From: JAVJUV01 sp040220415
Lineage (GTDB): Bacteria; Pseudomonadota; Alphaproteobacteria; Rhodobacterales; Rhodobacteraceae
NCBI GenBank assembly: GCA_040220415.1
Contig: JAVJUV010000140.1
Coordinates: 1-64,000, forward strand
DNA length: 64,000 bases
Direction of reading: 5' to 3'
In this document: positions 44,738 through 53,477 of the stretch, one piece after another
Numbering within the stretch: position 1 is the first letter of the stretch
Layout of the letters: each line of letters starts with the position of its first letter
The notes under the pieces: model-generated
Told to the model about the DNA's origin: nothing
Databases searched by the model: none
What the model saw: only the letters and a program-made list of their open reading frames with translations
Translations under genes and position numbers: made by a program

Positions 44738-45329
44738 CGCCGCCGGCCGCCTGCGAACGGCCGTCTCTCAGGCTCGCGCGCCGTCTTCCGATTATGACCT
44801 GAATCCGGATACCGTGCTGCCGGAGGGGCGAAAGCTTCGACCGGCAGGCGTGCTCGTGCCTGTGCTGGCCCAGGGGGAAACGTCGCGATTATACCTCACG
44901 AAGCGGTCGTCGGCGCTCAAGCATCACCCCGGGCAGATCGCGTTTCCCGGTGGCAAGCAGGACGAGGGCGACGCCGATATCACGGCGGCTGCGCTGCGCG
45001 AGGCACACGAGGAGATCGGCCTCGCACCGGAGAATGTCGAGGTTCTCGGTCTCATGCCGGCACACGAGACGGTGACCGGTTTTTGGGTTACCCCGGTTAT
45101 CGCCCTGGTACGAGAGCCGTTCACGCCGGTTCCGGAGCTTGGCGAAGTGGAGGAGGTGTTCGATGTACCGCTCGAACATATCCTGACGCCGGCTCACTTC
45201 AGCGTGCAGTCACGCCGTTGGCGGGGAAGCCGCAGGCACTACTATACGGTCCCTTTCGGTCCCTACTATATCTGGGGGGCGACGGCGCGTATCCTGCGAT
45301 CCATGGCTGACGCGCTCGAGAGCAGATGA
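44724..45329 (+). CDS. NUDIX CoA pyrophosphatase (NudL/YeaB type)
   Basis: A 201-aa NUDIX protein of the CoA pyrophosphatase group. It shows the CoA-type motif LTKRSSALKHHPGQIAFPGG just ahead of a full Nudix box (GGKQDEGDAD then REAHEEIG). It hydrolyses CoA and its derivatives to 4'-phosphopantetheine and 3',5'-ADP in known members. The start at 44724 or 44727 lies inside the hslO gene's end. The stop overlaps the CCA enzyme start by ATGA. Confidence 0.88.
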   Translation: MMTGDAAGRLRTAVSQARAPSSDYDLNPDTVLPEGRKLRPAGVLVPVLAQGETSRLYLTKRSSALKHHPGQIAFPGGKQDEGDADITAAALREAHEEIGLAPENVEVLGLMPAHETVTGFWVTPVIALVREPFTPVPELGEVEEVFDVPLEHILTPAHFSVQSRRWRGSRRHYYTVPFGPYYIWGATARILRSMADALESR

Positions 45330-46480
45330 GACTTACCGGCGACTGGATCAGGAACGCGCCCACCCAGGCCGTTTGCCGCGCGCTTGAAAGCGCTGGCTAT
45401 CAGGCGCTCTTCGTCGGTGGCTGTGTACGGGACGATCTTCTCGGAATGCCGGTGCGCGACATCGACATCGCCACCGATGCCCGTCCGGAACATGTAATTA
45501 CCTTGGCGGACGCGGCCGGCCTGAAGGCGGTGCCGACCGGCATCGAACATGGCACGATCACCGTCATTGCAAGTGGTCTCCCCCACGAGGTTACGACGTT
45601 CCGCAAGGATGTCGAAACCGATGGCCGTCGCGCCACGGTCGCCTTTTCCGACGACGTGGAAGAAGACGCACGCCGCCGCGATTTCACGATGAACGCCCTC
45701 TACGCGCGTTCGGATGGCAAACTGATCGACCCTCTCAACGGGCTTCCGGACCTTCAGGCGGGCCACGTCCGCTTCATCGAGGATCCCGAGCAACGGATTC
45801 GCGAAGACTACCTGCGCATCCTTCGCTTTTTCCGATTCCATGCCTGGTACGGGTCGGGCGGGCTTGACGAAGACGGTCTTGCCGCCTGTGCCACGCTGGC
45901 CGACGGTATCCAGACCCTCTCGAAGGAACGGGTCGGATCGGAGGTCCTGAAGCTCCTCGCTGCGCCGGAGCCTGCGGCCGCCGTGGCCTCGATGCGCGGG
46001 GCCGGCATCCTTAGGCACATCCTGCCCGGTGCGGATGACGGCCTTCTGGGGCCGCTTGTCCATCTTGAACAATCGCTGTCAGTTAAGGTTGATCCAATCC
46101 GCAGGCTGGCCGCTCTCGGTGGTTCGGATCAGGCCGAGCACCTTCGTTTGAGCCGAGCCCAAGTCAAACAGCTTTCCCGAATCCAGGATGGACTGGAAAG
46201 CATGTTCGATGCAGGCGAAATCGGGTACAGGTTCGGGAAGGATGCCGGTGTCGATATCCTGCTTCTGAGATCAGCGGCAGAGAACCGTGAACCCTCCGCG
46301 ACTGAGCTGGAACGCATCGCGCAAGGTGCCTCGGCTGATTTCCCCGTATCCGCGGCTGACCTGATGCCGGGCTACCAGGGCAAGGCCCTTGGCCAAAAGC
46401 TGACCGAACTGGAGACGAAATGGATCGAGTCCGGTTTCACACTCGGCCGCGACGACCTGCTTGGTTCCGACCTGTCATAG
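45326..46480 (+). CDS. CCA tRNA nucleotidyltransferase / poly(A) polymerase family
   Basis: A 384-aa class II nucleotidyltransferase that adds or repairs CCA at tRNA 3' ends, or acts as a poly(A) polymerase. The catalytic motif GGCVRDDLLG plus DIDIATDA (aspartates binding metal) is at 32-50. RRDFTMNALY and EDPEQRIREDYLRILRFFRF complete the head and neck. No HD domain is visible. It is coupled to the NUDIX gene by ATGA overlap, the third member of the hslO-nudL-cca run, a common Rhodobacterales order. Confidence 0.9.
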   Translation: MRLTGDWIRNAPTQAVCRALESAGYQALFVGGCVRDDLLGMPVRDIDIATDARPEHVITLADAAGLKAVPTGIEHGTITVIASGLPHEVTTFRKDVETDGRRATVAFSDDVEEDARRRDFTMNALYARSDGKLIDPLNGLPDLQAGHVRFIEDPEQRIREDYLRILRFFRFHAWYGSGGLDEDGLAACATLADGIQTLSKERVGSEVLKLLAAPEPAAAVASMRGAGILRHILPGADDGLLGPLVHLEQSLSVKVDPIRRLAALGGSDQAEHLRLSRAQVKQLSRIQDGLESMFDAGEIGYRFGKDAGVDILLLRSAAENREPSATELERIAQGASADFPVSAADLMPGYQGKALGQKLTELETKWIESGFTLGRDDLLGSDLS

Positions 46481-46489
46481 AGACTTCAA

Positions 46490-46518
46490 TTGACAATCTG
46501 ATCAAAAACGGGCCATCT
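46490..46518 (+). promoter_or_regulatory. Possible promoter for the leader and ABC exporter
   Basis: A perfect -35 hexamer TTGACA at 46490-46495 lies 17 bp from a poor -10 (CCATCT, 46513-46518). It sits in the 172-bp gap after the CCA gene and about 30 bp before the short leader frame. The weak -10 makes this tentative. Confidence 0.35.
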
Positions 46519-46547
46519 TCGCAGGACTGACGAAGGAGGGACGCAAG

Positions 46548-46574
46548 ATGTATCGCGGGATCTGGCTTAGCTAA
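46548..46574 (+). CDS. Putative leader peptide MYRGIWLS
   Basis: An eight-codon frame begins at an ATG with an excellent ribosome site (GAAGGAGGGACGCAAG) and stops inside a perfect 14-bp palindrome. It lies about 80 nt upstream of the ABC exporter start. The ribosome site is stronger than that of most genes here, which argues for real translation. It could act as an uORF or attenuator leader. No homologue is known to me, and chance cannot be excluded. Confidence 0.4.
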   Translation: MYRGIWLS

Positions 46575-46577
46575 GCC
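46564..46577. promoter_or_regulatory. Perfect palindrome GGCTTAGCTAAGCC
   Basis: A 14-bp perfect inverted repeat overlapping the last codons and stop of the short leader frame. As DNA it could be an operator. As RNA it could form a 5-bp stem with an AGCU loop. It is the only such structure in the gap before the exporter. Confidence 0.5.
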
Positions 46578-46652
46578 CATAATCCGTCCTATGTGATACC
46601 GCGCGCGGCTTGTGCTGCGTTGCTTTGCGCCCCCCGATCAGGATGCCGTTCC

Positions 46653-48512
46653 ATGTTCAAGTTTTTCGAGAATCTTGTCGATCCGTATTGTGAGTATGCG
46701 GAAACAGACACGCCGCCGACCCGGCTCTGGCCGTTCATGCGCGATTACATGAAACCGTTTCGCCGGGTGTTCTGCGTGACCGCGATATTCTCGGTGCTCG
46801 TTGCCAGTATCGAACTCTGGCTGATCTACTACATGGGTCAACTGGTCGATCGCCTTTCCGGAGAGCCGGAAACGGTGTGGCAGCAATACGGTCTCGAGCT
46901 GATCGTGGTGGCCCTGTTCATTCTGATCCTGCGACCGCTGGTGCAGGCGATCGATGTGCTGCTGCTCAACAACACGATCATCCCGAACTTCGGCACCCTG
47001 ATCCGCTGGCGCTCGCACAAGCACGTGCTGCGGCAGTCGGTGGGCTGGTTCGAGAATGATTTCGCCGGGCGCATTGCCAACCGGATCATGCAGACCCCGC
47101 CCGCCGCGGGAGAAGCCGTGTTCCAGGTGTTCGACGCCATCACCTTCGCTCTGGCCTACGTGATCGGTGCGGCGCTGATGCTGTCGGATGCGGATCCGCG
47201 GCTGGCGATCCCGATGGTCATCTGGCTTGTGCTCTACGCCATCCTCGTTCGCTGGGTCATGCGGCGCGTCGGGCCGGCGTCGAAGGCGGCGTCAGACGCG
47301 CGGTCGCAGGTGACGGGGCGCGTGGTGGATGCCTATACCAACATCCATTCGGTGAAGCTTTTCGCGCACCACAAACGCGAGCTTGAATACGCCAAGGAAG
47401 CCATCGAGAACACCCGGACGACGTTCCGGGCCGAGATGCGGATCTACACCATCATGGATGTGGCGCTCGTGTTCCTGAACGGGCTGCTGATCGTCGGTGT
47501 CGTCGGGTGGGCCATGCTGCTTTGGATGCAGGGCAGTGCGACGGTGGGCGCCGTGGCCGCGGCGACGGCGCTGACACTCCGCCTCAACGCCATGACCGGC
47601 TGGATCATGTGGGCGCTTACGACCTTCTTCCGCCAACTCGGTGTCGTCGCCGAAGGGATGGAGACGATCGCTCAGCCCATCGACCTTGTCGACGACCCGA
47701 ACGCCAAGCCCCTGCAGATGACAGACGGCCGGATCGAAATCCAGGCGGTCTCGCATCATTACGGGCGCGGGGCAGGCGGGCTCGACCGTGTGAGCCTGAC
47801 CATCGAGCCGGGCGAGAAGATCGGCCTGATCGGGCGGTCGGGGGCCGGCAAATCGACGCTCGTCAAGCTGTTGCTGCGCTTTTATGACGCCGAAGACGGT
47901 CGCATCCTGATCGACGGGCAGAACATATCGCACATTCAGCAGGACAGTCTTCGCGACCATGTCGGCATGGTTCAGCAGGACAGCGCGCTTCTGCACCGTT
48001 CGGTGCGTGACAACATTCTCTACGGCAAGCCGGACGCGAGCGAGGAAGAGATGCTGGAAGCGGCCCGCAAGGCCGAGGCGCACGAATTCATCCTCGACCT
48101 GGAAGATCCCCAGGGTCGCAAAGGCTATGACGCGCATGTCGGTGAGCGCGGTGTGAAACTTTCGGGCGGGCAACGCCAGCGGATCACACTGGCGCGTGTC
48201 ATCCTGAAGGATGCGCCCATCCTGCTCCTCGACGAGGCGACCAGCGCGCTCGACAGCGAGGTCGAGGCGGCGATTCAGCAGACCCTCTACGGGATGATGG
48301 AGGGCAAGACGGTCATCGCCATTGCGCACCGCCTGTCGACCATCGCCCAGATGGATCGTATCATCGTGCTGGAACAGGGTCGCATCTTCGAGGAAGGCAC
48401 CCATACCGAGCTGCTGGCCAAGGGCGGCCTTTACGCCCGTTTCTGGGAGCGGCAGTCGGGCGGGTTCCTGAACGCCGATGTAGAGGCCGACAACGAGACC
48501 GCGGCGGAGTAA
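46653..48512 (+). CDS. ABC transporter, fused membrane and ATPase (exporter type)
   Basis: A 619-aa half-transporter of the ABCB/MsbA-like group, dimeric in the inner membrane. After a cytoplasmic head come six hydrophobic helices (about 35-320). The ATPase follows with Walker A GRSGAGKST near residue 398, signature KLSGGQRQR, Walker B ILLLDEATSALDSE and H-loop AIAHRLST. The ATG at 46653 (AGGATGCCGTTCC upstream) is used instead of an earlier frame from 46593. The substrate is unknown; lipid, peptide or drug export are all possible. An RNA methyltransferase gene follows after 3 nt. Confidence 0.9.
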   Translation: MFKFFENLVDPYCEYAETDTPPTRLWPFMRDYMKPFRRVFCVTAIFSVLVASIELWLIYYMGQLVDRLSGEPETVWQQYGLELIVVALFILILRPLVQAIDVLLLNNTIIPNFGTLIRWRSHKHVLRQSVGWFENDFAGRIANRIMQTPPAAGEAVFQVFDAITFALAYVIGAALMLSDADPRLAIPMVIWLVLYAILVRWVMRRVGPASKAASDARSQVTGRVVDAYTNIHSVKLFAHHKRELEYAKEAIENTRTTFRAEMRIYTIMDVALVFLNGLLIVGVVGWAMLLWMQGSATVGAVAAATALTLRLNAMTGWIMWALTTFFRQLGVVAEGMETIAQPIDLVDDPNAKPLQMTDGRIEIQAVSHHYGRGAGGLDRVSLTIEPGEKIGLIGRSGAGKSTLVKLLLRFYDAEDGRILIDGQNISHIQQDSLRDHVGMVQQDSALLHRSVRDNILYGKPDASEEEMLEAARKAEAHEFILDLEDPQGRKGYDAHVGERGVKLSGGQRQRITLARVILKDAPILLLDEATSALDSEVEAAIQQTLYGMMEGKTVIAIAHRLSTIAQMDRIIVLEQGRIFEEGTHTELLAKGGLYARFWERQSGGFLNADVEADNETAAE

Positions 48513-48515
48513 GGA

Positions 48516-49739
48516 TTGACGGAGTACACGATCAAGCGGCTGGGCCACCTTGGCGACGGGGTCGCCGAGGGCCCGATCTATGTGCCGGGTGCCCTTCCGG
48601 GCGAGGTGGTGACCGGCATGCCCGACGGAGAGCACCTGAAAGACGTCCGCATCGTCACGCCGTCCTCCGACCGGGTTTCGCCGCCGTGCCGCCACTTCAA
48701 GTCCTGTGGCGGCTGCCAGATGCAGCATCTGTCTGATGCGGCGCTGGCTGACTGGAAAACCGATATCGTCAGAACGGCCCTGCAGGCTCAAGGCCTCGGG
48801 ACGGAATTCCTGCCCATTCACGTGTCGCCACCAAACTCCCGGCGCAGGGCCACGTTTTCGGCGCGCCGCACGAAGAAGGGCGCCATGGCGGGGTTTCACG
48901 GCAAGCAGTCCGAGGCCATTATCGATATCCCGGATTGCCATCTCCTTCACCCGCGCCTCATGGCAGCGCTGCCGGTGGCCGAGAAGCTGGCCGCGATCGG
49001 GGCAAGCCGCAAGACACCATTGCGCGTGGCGACAACGCTGTCCGAGCCGGGCCTCGACATCGCGGTGACCGATGGCAAGCCGCTGGACGGGGCCCTGCGG
49101 ATGGCATTGGCTGAGCTCTGTCAGAACCGTGACCTGGCGCGGCTGAGCTGGGATGCGGAAATGATTGCCACGCGCCTGCCACCGGAGCAGCGGTTTGACG
49201 GTATTCCGGTCGTACCGCCTCCAGGCGCCTTTCTGCAGGCCACGAAGCAGGGTGAAGACGCACTTCGGACCGACGTTCTCGACATCGTCGACGGTGCGTC
49301 ATCCATCGTCGATCTGTTTGCAGGCTGTGGCACCTTCTCCCTTCCGGCCGCGCGCAAGGCGGCGGTACACGCTGTCGAAGGGGATCGAGCCATGACCGCC
49401 GCCCTCGATGCCGGGTGGCGATATGCAAAGGGCGTTCGGAAAGTCACGACGGAAACCCGCGACCTGTTTCGTCAGCCGCTTCAATCGGATGAACTTTCGG
49501 CCTTTGACGCGGCCATCATCGATCCGCCGCGAGCTGGTGCCGAGGCGCAGATTGCGCAACTTGCGCAATCTGGCGTTCCGGTGATCGCGCACGTTTCATG
49601 CAACCCGGTCACGTTCGCCCGCGATGCCGCCGTCTTGGTGCGCCACGGCTATGATCTGACCCGTCTGCGGGTCGTGGATCAGTTTCGCTGGTCCGTTCAT
49701 GTCGAACTTGTCGCGGAATTTCGAAAGAACGCCTCGTAA
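48516..49739 (+). CDS. Class I 23S rRNA/tRNA (uracil-C5)-methyltransferase (RlmD/TrmA-like)
   Basis: A 407-aa RNA m5U methyltransferase. It has an N-terminal TRAM-like segment and an iron-sulfur cluster motif (CRHFKSCGGCQMQ). The SAM motif is VDLFAGCGTFSLPAA. Catalytic motifs are DPPRAGAEAQ and the nucleophile cysteine in HVSCNP. The start is TTG at 48516, after GCGGAGTAAGGA; it is 3 nt behind the ABC gene. Whether it modifies 23S rRNA U1939/U747 or another site cannot be told. Confidence 0.88.
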   Translation: MTEYTIKRLGHLGDGVAEGPIYVPGALPGEVVTGMPDGEHLKDVRIVTPSSDRVSPPCRHFKSCGGCQMQHLSDAALADWKTDIVRTALQAQGLGTEFLPIHVSPPNSRRRATFSARRTKKGAMAGFHGKQSEAIIDIPDCHLLHPRLMAALPVAEKLAAIGASRKTPLRVATTLSEPGLDIAVTDGKPLDGALRMALAELCQNRDLARLSWDAEMIATRLPPEQRFDGIPVVPPPGAFLQATKQGEDALRTDVLDIVDGASSIVDLFAGCGTFSLPAARKAAVHAVEGDRAMTAALDAGWRYAKGVRKVTTETRDLFRQPLQSDELSAFDAAIIDPPRAGAEAQIAQLAQSGVPVIAHVSCNPVTFARDAAVLVRHGYDLTRLRVVDQFRWSVHVELVAEFRKNAS

Positions 49740-49817
49740 ACCTGCGTATTTCCCTTGGCCCGAGCCGGTGAAGTTCTGTAAAATGCGCCCATCGGGGCAA
49801 GGATATCGAGACAAGCC

Positions 49818-50315
49818 ATGAAGGCAATCAAACTGGTTACCGTGGTCCTGCTGGCGATCGGGCTGGCTGGATGCGGATCGAAGTTCAAAAAGTACAATGG
49901 GCCGGAGGTGACCCAGGTCATCGTGCAGAAGGACGAGCGGCGGCTGTACCTCATGCACCACAACCGCGTGCTCAAGACCTATCCGGTCGAGCTGGGCTTT
50001 GCCCCGCGCGGCCACAAGCAATTCGAGGGCGATGGCAAAACGCCCGAAGGGTATTACTATATCGACCGGCGCAATCCGAACAGCAAGTTCCACCTGTCGA
50101 TCGGGATTTCCTATCCCAATCCGACCGATCGGGCCTTTGCCAAGGAAAACGAAAAGAAGCCGGGCGGCGACATTTTCATCCACGGGCGGCCGAATGGCAA
50201 TCCTCGCGACAAGCGCAAGGACTGGACGGAAGGCTGCATATCGCTGAAGAACCGCCACATGGAGTGGGTCTATGCGATGGTCAACAACGGGACGCCGATC
50301 ATCCTGACGCCCTGA
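49818..50315 (+). CDS. L,D-transpeptidase family lipoprotein (YkuD domain)
   Basis: A 165-aa envelope protein. The signal ends in the lipobox LAGC with Cys19, so it should be a lipid-anchored protein. The YkuD domain follows, with catalytic H122 (FIHGRPN) and C140 (DWTEGCISL) in the typical HG...S/T-x-GC spacing. The YafK-like sub-type with PEGYYYI resembles enzymes that release Braun-type links rather than form them; which applies is undetermined. It is the first member of a cluster with a CAP lipoprotein and a second YkuD protein. Confidence 0.88.
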   Translation: MKAIKLVTVVLLAIGLAGCGSKFKKYNGPEVTQVIVQKDERRLYLMHHNRVLKTYPVELGFAPRGHKQFEGDGKTPEGYYYIDRRNPNSKFHLSIGISYPNPTDRAFAKENEKKPGGDIFIHGRPNGNPRDKRKDWTEGCISLKNRHMEWVYAMVNNGTPIILTP

Positions 50316-50327
50316 CAGGCAACTGGA

Positions 50328-50870
50328 TCAGGACGTCGGGCCGGCCGTGGACGTGCCGCGGCCGGTGACCAGCGTCCACCAGATCTTGCCGTTGGCTTCC
50401 TGCTCCCACGCGAAGCCCATTTCGGTGGCGTCCTTGGACAGGATGGTCCGGCGCGTGTTCTCGTTTTCCATCCACGCGGCGAGCGTTTCCAACTCGTTCT
50501 CGTAGGTTTCGGAAATATTCTCGCCGATCAGCGCACCGCCGTAACCCACGCGGCGGACCCGGTCGATCGGAGAAGAGCCGTCAGAGCCGAAATGCCAGGG
50601 GCGATTCTGCAGGGACATATCTCGAGAATGGGTGGCGGCAGCCGCGTTCAGCCGCGAATCGAGCGTCAATGGCGCCGCTCCGGTAGCCTGGCGCAAGGCA
50701 TTGACCGAATCCAGCATCCGGTACTGGATCGTCGATGTCTCACTTGGGCTGATACGGTGAATGCGGGCGCCCGTGCTGCCATCTGTTCCCGCAGGCGGAC
50801 CGGTCATGGAACTGCTGCATGCAGAAAGCAGTACAAGTGCCGAAAACATAAGTCCGATGATACGCGCCAT
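50328..50870 (-). CDS. CAP/SCP-domain lipoprotein
   Basis: A 180-aa exported protein. The signal peptide ends at LSAC (Cys18), so lipidation is predicted. The CAP domain includes a conserved histidine in AAATHSRDM, the GENISETYEN motif, a central helix LAAWMENENTRRTIL and a WTLVTGR ending. Bacterial CAP proteins are of mostly unknown function; some bind cell-wall or lipid ligands. It converges with the YkuD lipoprotein gene and is divergent from the second YkuD gene. Confidence 0.88.
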   Translation of the reverse strand: MARIIGLMFSALVLLSACSSSMTGPPAGTDGSTGARIHRISPSETSTIQYRMLDSVNALRQATGAAPLTLDSRLNAAAATHSRDMSLQNRPWHFGSDGSSPIDRVRRVGYGGALIGENISETYENELETLAAWMENENTRRTILSKDATEMGFAWEQEANGKIWWTLVTGRGTSTAGPTS

Positions 50871-51042
50871 GAAGCTCAGCCACCTATTGAGTCGAAAGTC
50901 TCATCCCTTTAGCCCGCTATACCGGGCAGTTCAAACCCGCTTGGGCGCCCCGTCGCCACAGGCTACGAGTTTGAATTGCGACTGCGGCATTCGCGCACTA
51001 TAGTCTGCGCCGGTAAAAGCCAGCATTCACGGAGAAATGGCA

Positions 51043-51645
51043 ATGGCGAAAATACATACCAGTGGTGTGAGCAGACGAGCATTTCTCGCCGGCACTGCAA
51101 CGGTGATCGGCGCCCCCGCATTGGCCCAGAGCATGAACAGCGCCGCGACGACCGAGATGGAGGATGACATCTCGCAAAGCGTCCGGCGCAATATCTCGAG
51201 CTTCCGGACCCTGAATTGGCAGCCCTATTTTTCGAACCTGAACAACGGTGCGGTCCTGGTCGATACCCAGTCGCGGGCCCTGCATTACTGGTCCGAGGAT
51301 CAATCGGTCTACAAGCTGTATCCCACCAGTGTTCCCATGACCGAGGAACTGACACGCCGAGGCCGGACAAGCGTGGTTCAGAAGGTTGTCGGCCCCGAAT
51401 GGCGCCCGACGCCCTCGATGCTGGAACGCAACCCCGACTGGCCGAGCTATGTCGGTCCGGGCCCGGATAACCCCCTCGGGACGCACGCGTTGTACCTGAG
51501 CTGGACCTACTATCGCATCCACGGCACACACGACACCCGCAAGATCGGGCGACGCTCGTCGAACGGGTGCATCGGGCTTTACAACGAGCATATCCAGGAA
51601 CTCTTCGGACTGACCAAGGTCGGTACGCAGGTCCTCCTGATCTGA
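51043..51645 (+). CDS. L,D-transpeptidase (YkuD) with Tat signal
   Basis: A 200-aa periplasmic protein. The ATG at 51043, eight bases behind GGAG, is preferred over one two codons earlier. The head has the twin-arginine motif SRRAFLAG and a hydrophobic core ending ALAQ, so Tat export is predicted. The YkuD domain ends with the catalytic pair H (IHGTHD) and C (RRSSNGCIGLY). The shape is that of ErfK-type transpeptidases that form 3-3 peptidoglycan cross-links or attach proteins. It is divergent from the CAP lipoprotein across 172 bp with no clear regulatory element. Confidence 0.9.
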   Translation: MAKIHTSGVSRRAFLAGTATVIGAPALAQSMNSAATTEMEDDISQSVRRNISSFRTLNWQPYFSNLNNGAVLVDTQSRALHYWSEDQSVYKLYPTSVPMTEELTRRGRTSVVQKVVGPEWRPTPSMLERNPDWPSYVGPGPDNPLGTHALYLSWTYYRIHGTHDTRKIGRRSSNGCIGLYNEHIQELFGLTKVGTQVLLI

Positions 51646-51773
51646 ACCGACCGGTATCGTCCGGTATCGAAGGGGTGGTGCCTGGCGCTGCCCCTTTTCG
51701 TTTTGAACCGTCCTTGCGACAAAATCGCGCAGCTTCTAACCTCTGGCCGAGTCCGGGAGGAGGAGGTGACGGA

Positions 51774-52349
51774 ATGAGACTCGACCCCTATTTCCGAAAG
51801 GCCAAGCGGTTCCCGGAAGAGTTGAACCGCCTTCGTGAGATCCTACTCGAATACCCCTTGAAGGAAGAGCTCAAGTGGAGACAGCCCTGTTACACCTATG
51901 AGGGCGGGAACGTGGTGATCCTCCACGAGATGAAAGACTATTGTGGGCTTGGCTTCATGCGCGGATCGCTTATCGACGATCCGAACGGGGTTCTGGTGGC
52001 CCCGGGTAAGAACTCGCAAGCGGCCCGCCAGATGCGATTTCGCAGCCTCGTGGAGATCACCGAGCAGGAAGACATACTTCGCGCCATCATCACGAGTGCT
52101 ATCGAGGTGCACAAGTCCGGCCAGAAGGTGGATTTCAAGGCAAAGCGGGAACTGGTCTACCCGGAGGAGTTGACCGAGAAGATGGCGCAGGATGCCGATT
52201 TCAAGGCCGCGTTCGACGCGCTGACGCCGGGACGGCAACGTGGTTACGTCCTGCACATCTCCGGTGCCAAGCAATCGAAAACGCGCACCGCCCGGATCGA
52301 AAAGCACTACGACCGGATCATGGACGGTCTGGGAATGCACGACAGGTAG
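51774..52349 (+). CDS. YdeI/OmdA-like DUF1801 family protein
   Basis: A 191-aa protein. The ATG at 51774 has an unusually strong ribosome site (GGGAGGAGGAGGTGACGGA). The N-terminal DUF1801 part (about 1-110) includes LKWRQPCYTYEGGNVV, and the C-terminal part (from about 120) has the OmdA pattern LDALxPGRQRGYVLHISGAKQ followed by R..RIEK. Relatives (YdeI, YdhG) are tied to envelope or cationic-peptide resistance in Bacillus. The role in alphaproteobacteria is not known. The 128-nt gap before it is featureless. Confidence 0.82.
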   Translation: MRLDPYFRKAKRFPEELNRLREILLEYPLKEELKWRQPCYTYEGGNVVILHEMKDYCGLGFMRGSLIDDPNGVLVAPGKNSQAARQMRFRSLVEITEQEDILRAIITSAIEVHKSGQKVDFKAKRELVYPEELTEKMAQDADFKAAFDALTPGRQRGYVLHISGAKQSKTRTARIEKHYDRIMDGLGMHDR

Positions 52350-52364
52350 CCGGGCAAGCCCGCC

Positions 52365-53423
52365 CTACGACGCGACCCAGCCTTTCAGGTTGTCCTCGAT
52401 CACCTCGGTCAGCGCCGCGATATGCGCGTCGTCATCGTTGAGGCAGGGGATATAGGTAAACGCCTCGCCGCCCGCCTCTTCGAAACTTTCGCGGATTTCC
52501 TCGTTGATCTCTTCCAGCGTCTCGATGCAATCGGCCGAAAAGGCCGGCGCAATCACCGCGATCCGCTTCTTGCCGTCTTCGCGCGCCAGCCGGGCAACTT
52601 CTTCGACCGTGTAGGGGCGGAGCCATTCCTCGGGGCCGAAGACAGACTGGAACGTCGTGGTGACCTGCGTCTCGCCCCACCCCAGCCGTTCGCGCAGCAG
52701 GCGCGTCGTCTTCTGGCACTGGCAGTGATAGGGATCACCCTGAAGAAGGTAGCGCTTGGGCATCCCGTGATAGGACACCACGAGGATCTCCGGCTTGGTC
52801 TCAAGTCCACCATAGGCGCGCTCAACTGACTGCGCCAACGCCTCGATATAAAGCGGATGCTCGAAATAAGGCTCGACCACGCGAGCCGTCGGTTGCCAGG
52901 TTTCCTTCATCAGTGCGCGGAAGAACTGGTCATTCGCGGTGGCCGAGGTCGCCCCGGCGTAATGCGGATAAAGCGGGAAAAAGAGGATACGGGTGCAGCC
53001 TGCCTCGACCATTGCACGCACCTTCGATTGCGTCGAGGGATTGCCGTAGCGCATGCAGGAATCCACCATCACCTGATCGCCATACCGACCCGCGAGTGCT
53101 TTCGACAGCTTGGCGGTCTGGTCTCGGGTGATGGTCATCAGGGGGCTTTCCCCCTTTTCCTCGTTCCAGATCGACTTGTAGGCCTTGCCGCTGGTGAACG
53201 GCCGTTTCGACAGGATCACAAGCTGAAGCAGGGGCTGCCATTTCCATGGGCTGTAGTCGATCACCCGTCTGTCAGACAGGAATTCGCCCAGGTAGCGGCG
53301 CATCGGCCAATAGCTGTAGTGATCGGGCGTACCGAGATTGGCCAGCAGAACGCCGGTTTTCGCTTGCGGGATCGCCGGGTGGTCAGCCGGGGCATGAGCG
53401 GGCCGGGCGCTGGCTTCGGGCAT
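52365..53423 (-). CDS. hemH: Ferrochelatase
   Basis: A 352-aa enzyme that inserts ferrous iron into protoporphyrin IX, the last step of heme synthesis. GVLLANLGTPD opens the core; the active-site histidine is in VSYHGMP and the metal-side acidic region is in the C-terminal IETLEEINEEIRE helix. TFQSVFGPEEWLRP is conserved. CHCQ-type cysteines (YHCQCQKT) are seen in the middle. It overlaps nothing; the methyltransferase gene lies 54 nt upstream on the same strand. Confidence 0.95.
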   Translation of the reverse strand: MPEASARPAHAPADHPAIPQAKTGVLLANLGTPDHYSYWPMRRYLGEFLSDRRVIDYSPWKWQPLLQLVILSKRPFTSGKAYKSIWNEEKGESPLMTITRDQTAKLSKALAGRYGDQVMVDSCMRYGNPSTQSKVRAMVEAGCTRILFFPLYPHYAGATSATANDQFFRALMKETWQPTARVVEPYFEHPLYIEALAQSVERAYGGLETKPEILVVSYHGMPKRYLLQGDPYHCQCQKTTRLLRERLGWGETQVTTTFQSVFGPEEWLRPYTVEEVARLAREDGKKRIAVIAPAFSADCIETLEEINEEIRESFEEAGGEAFTYIPCLNDDDAHIAALTEVIEDNLKGWVAS

Positions 53424-53477
53424 GGGTATTGTCTCTCGTTCCTGTCAGCGGTGGACATAACGGGTTCCGCCGTGCCG

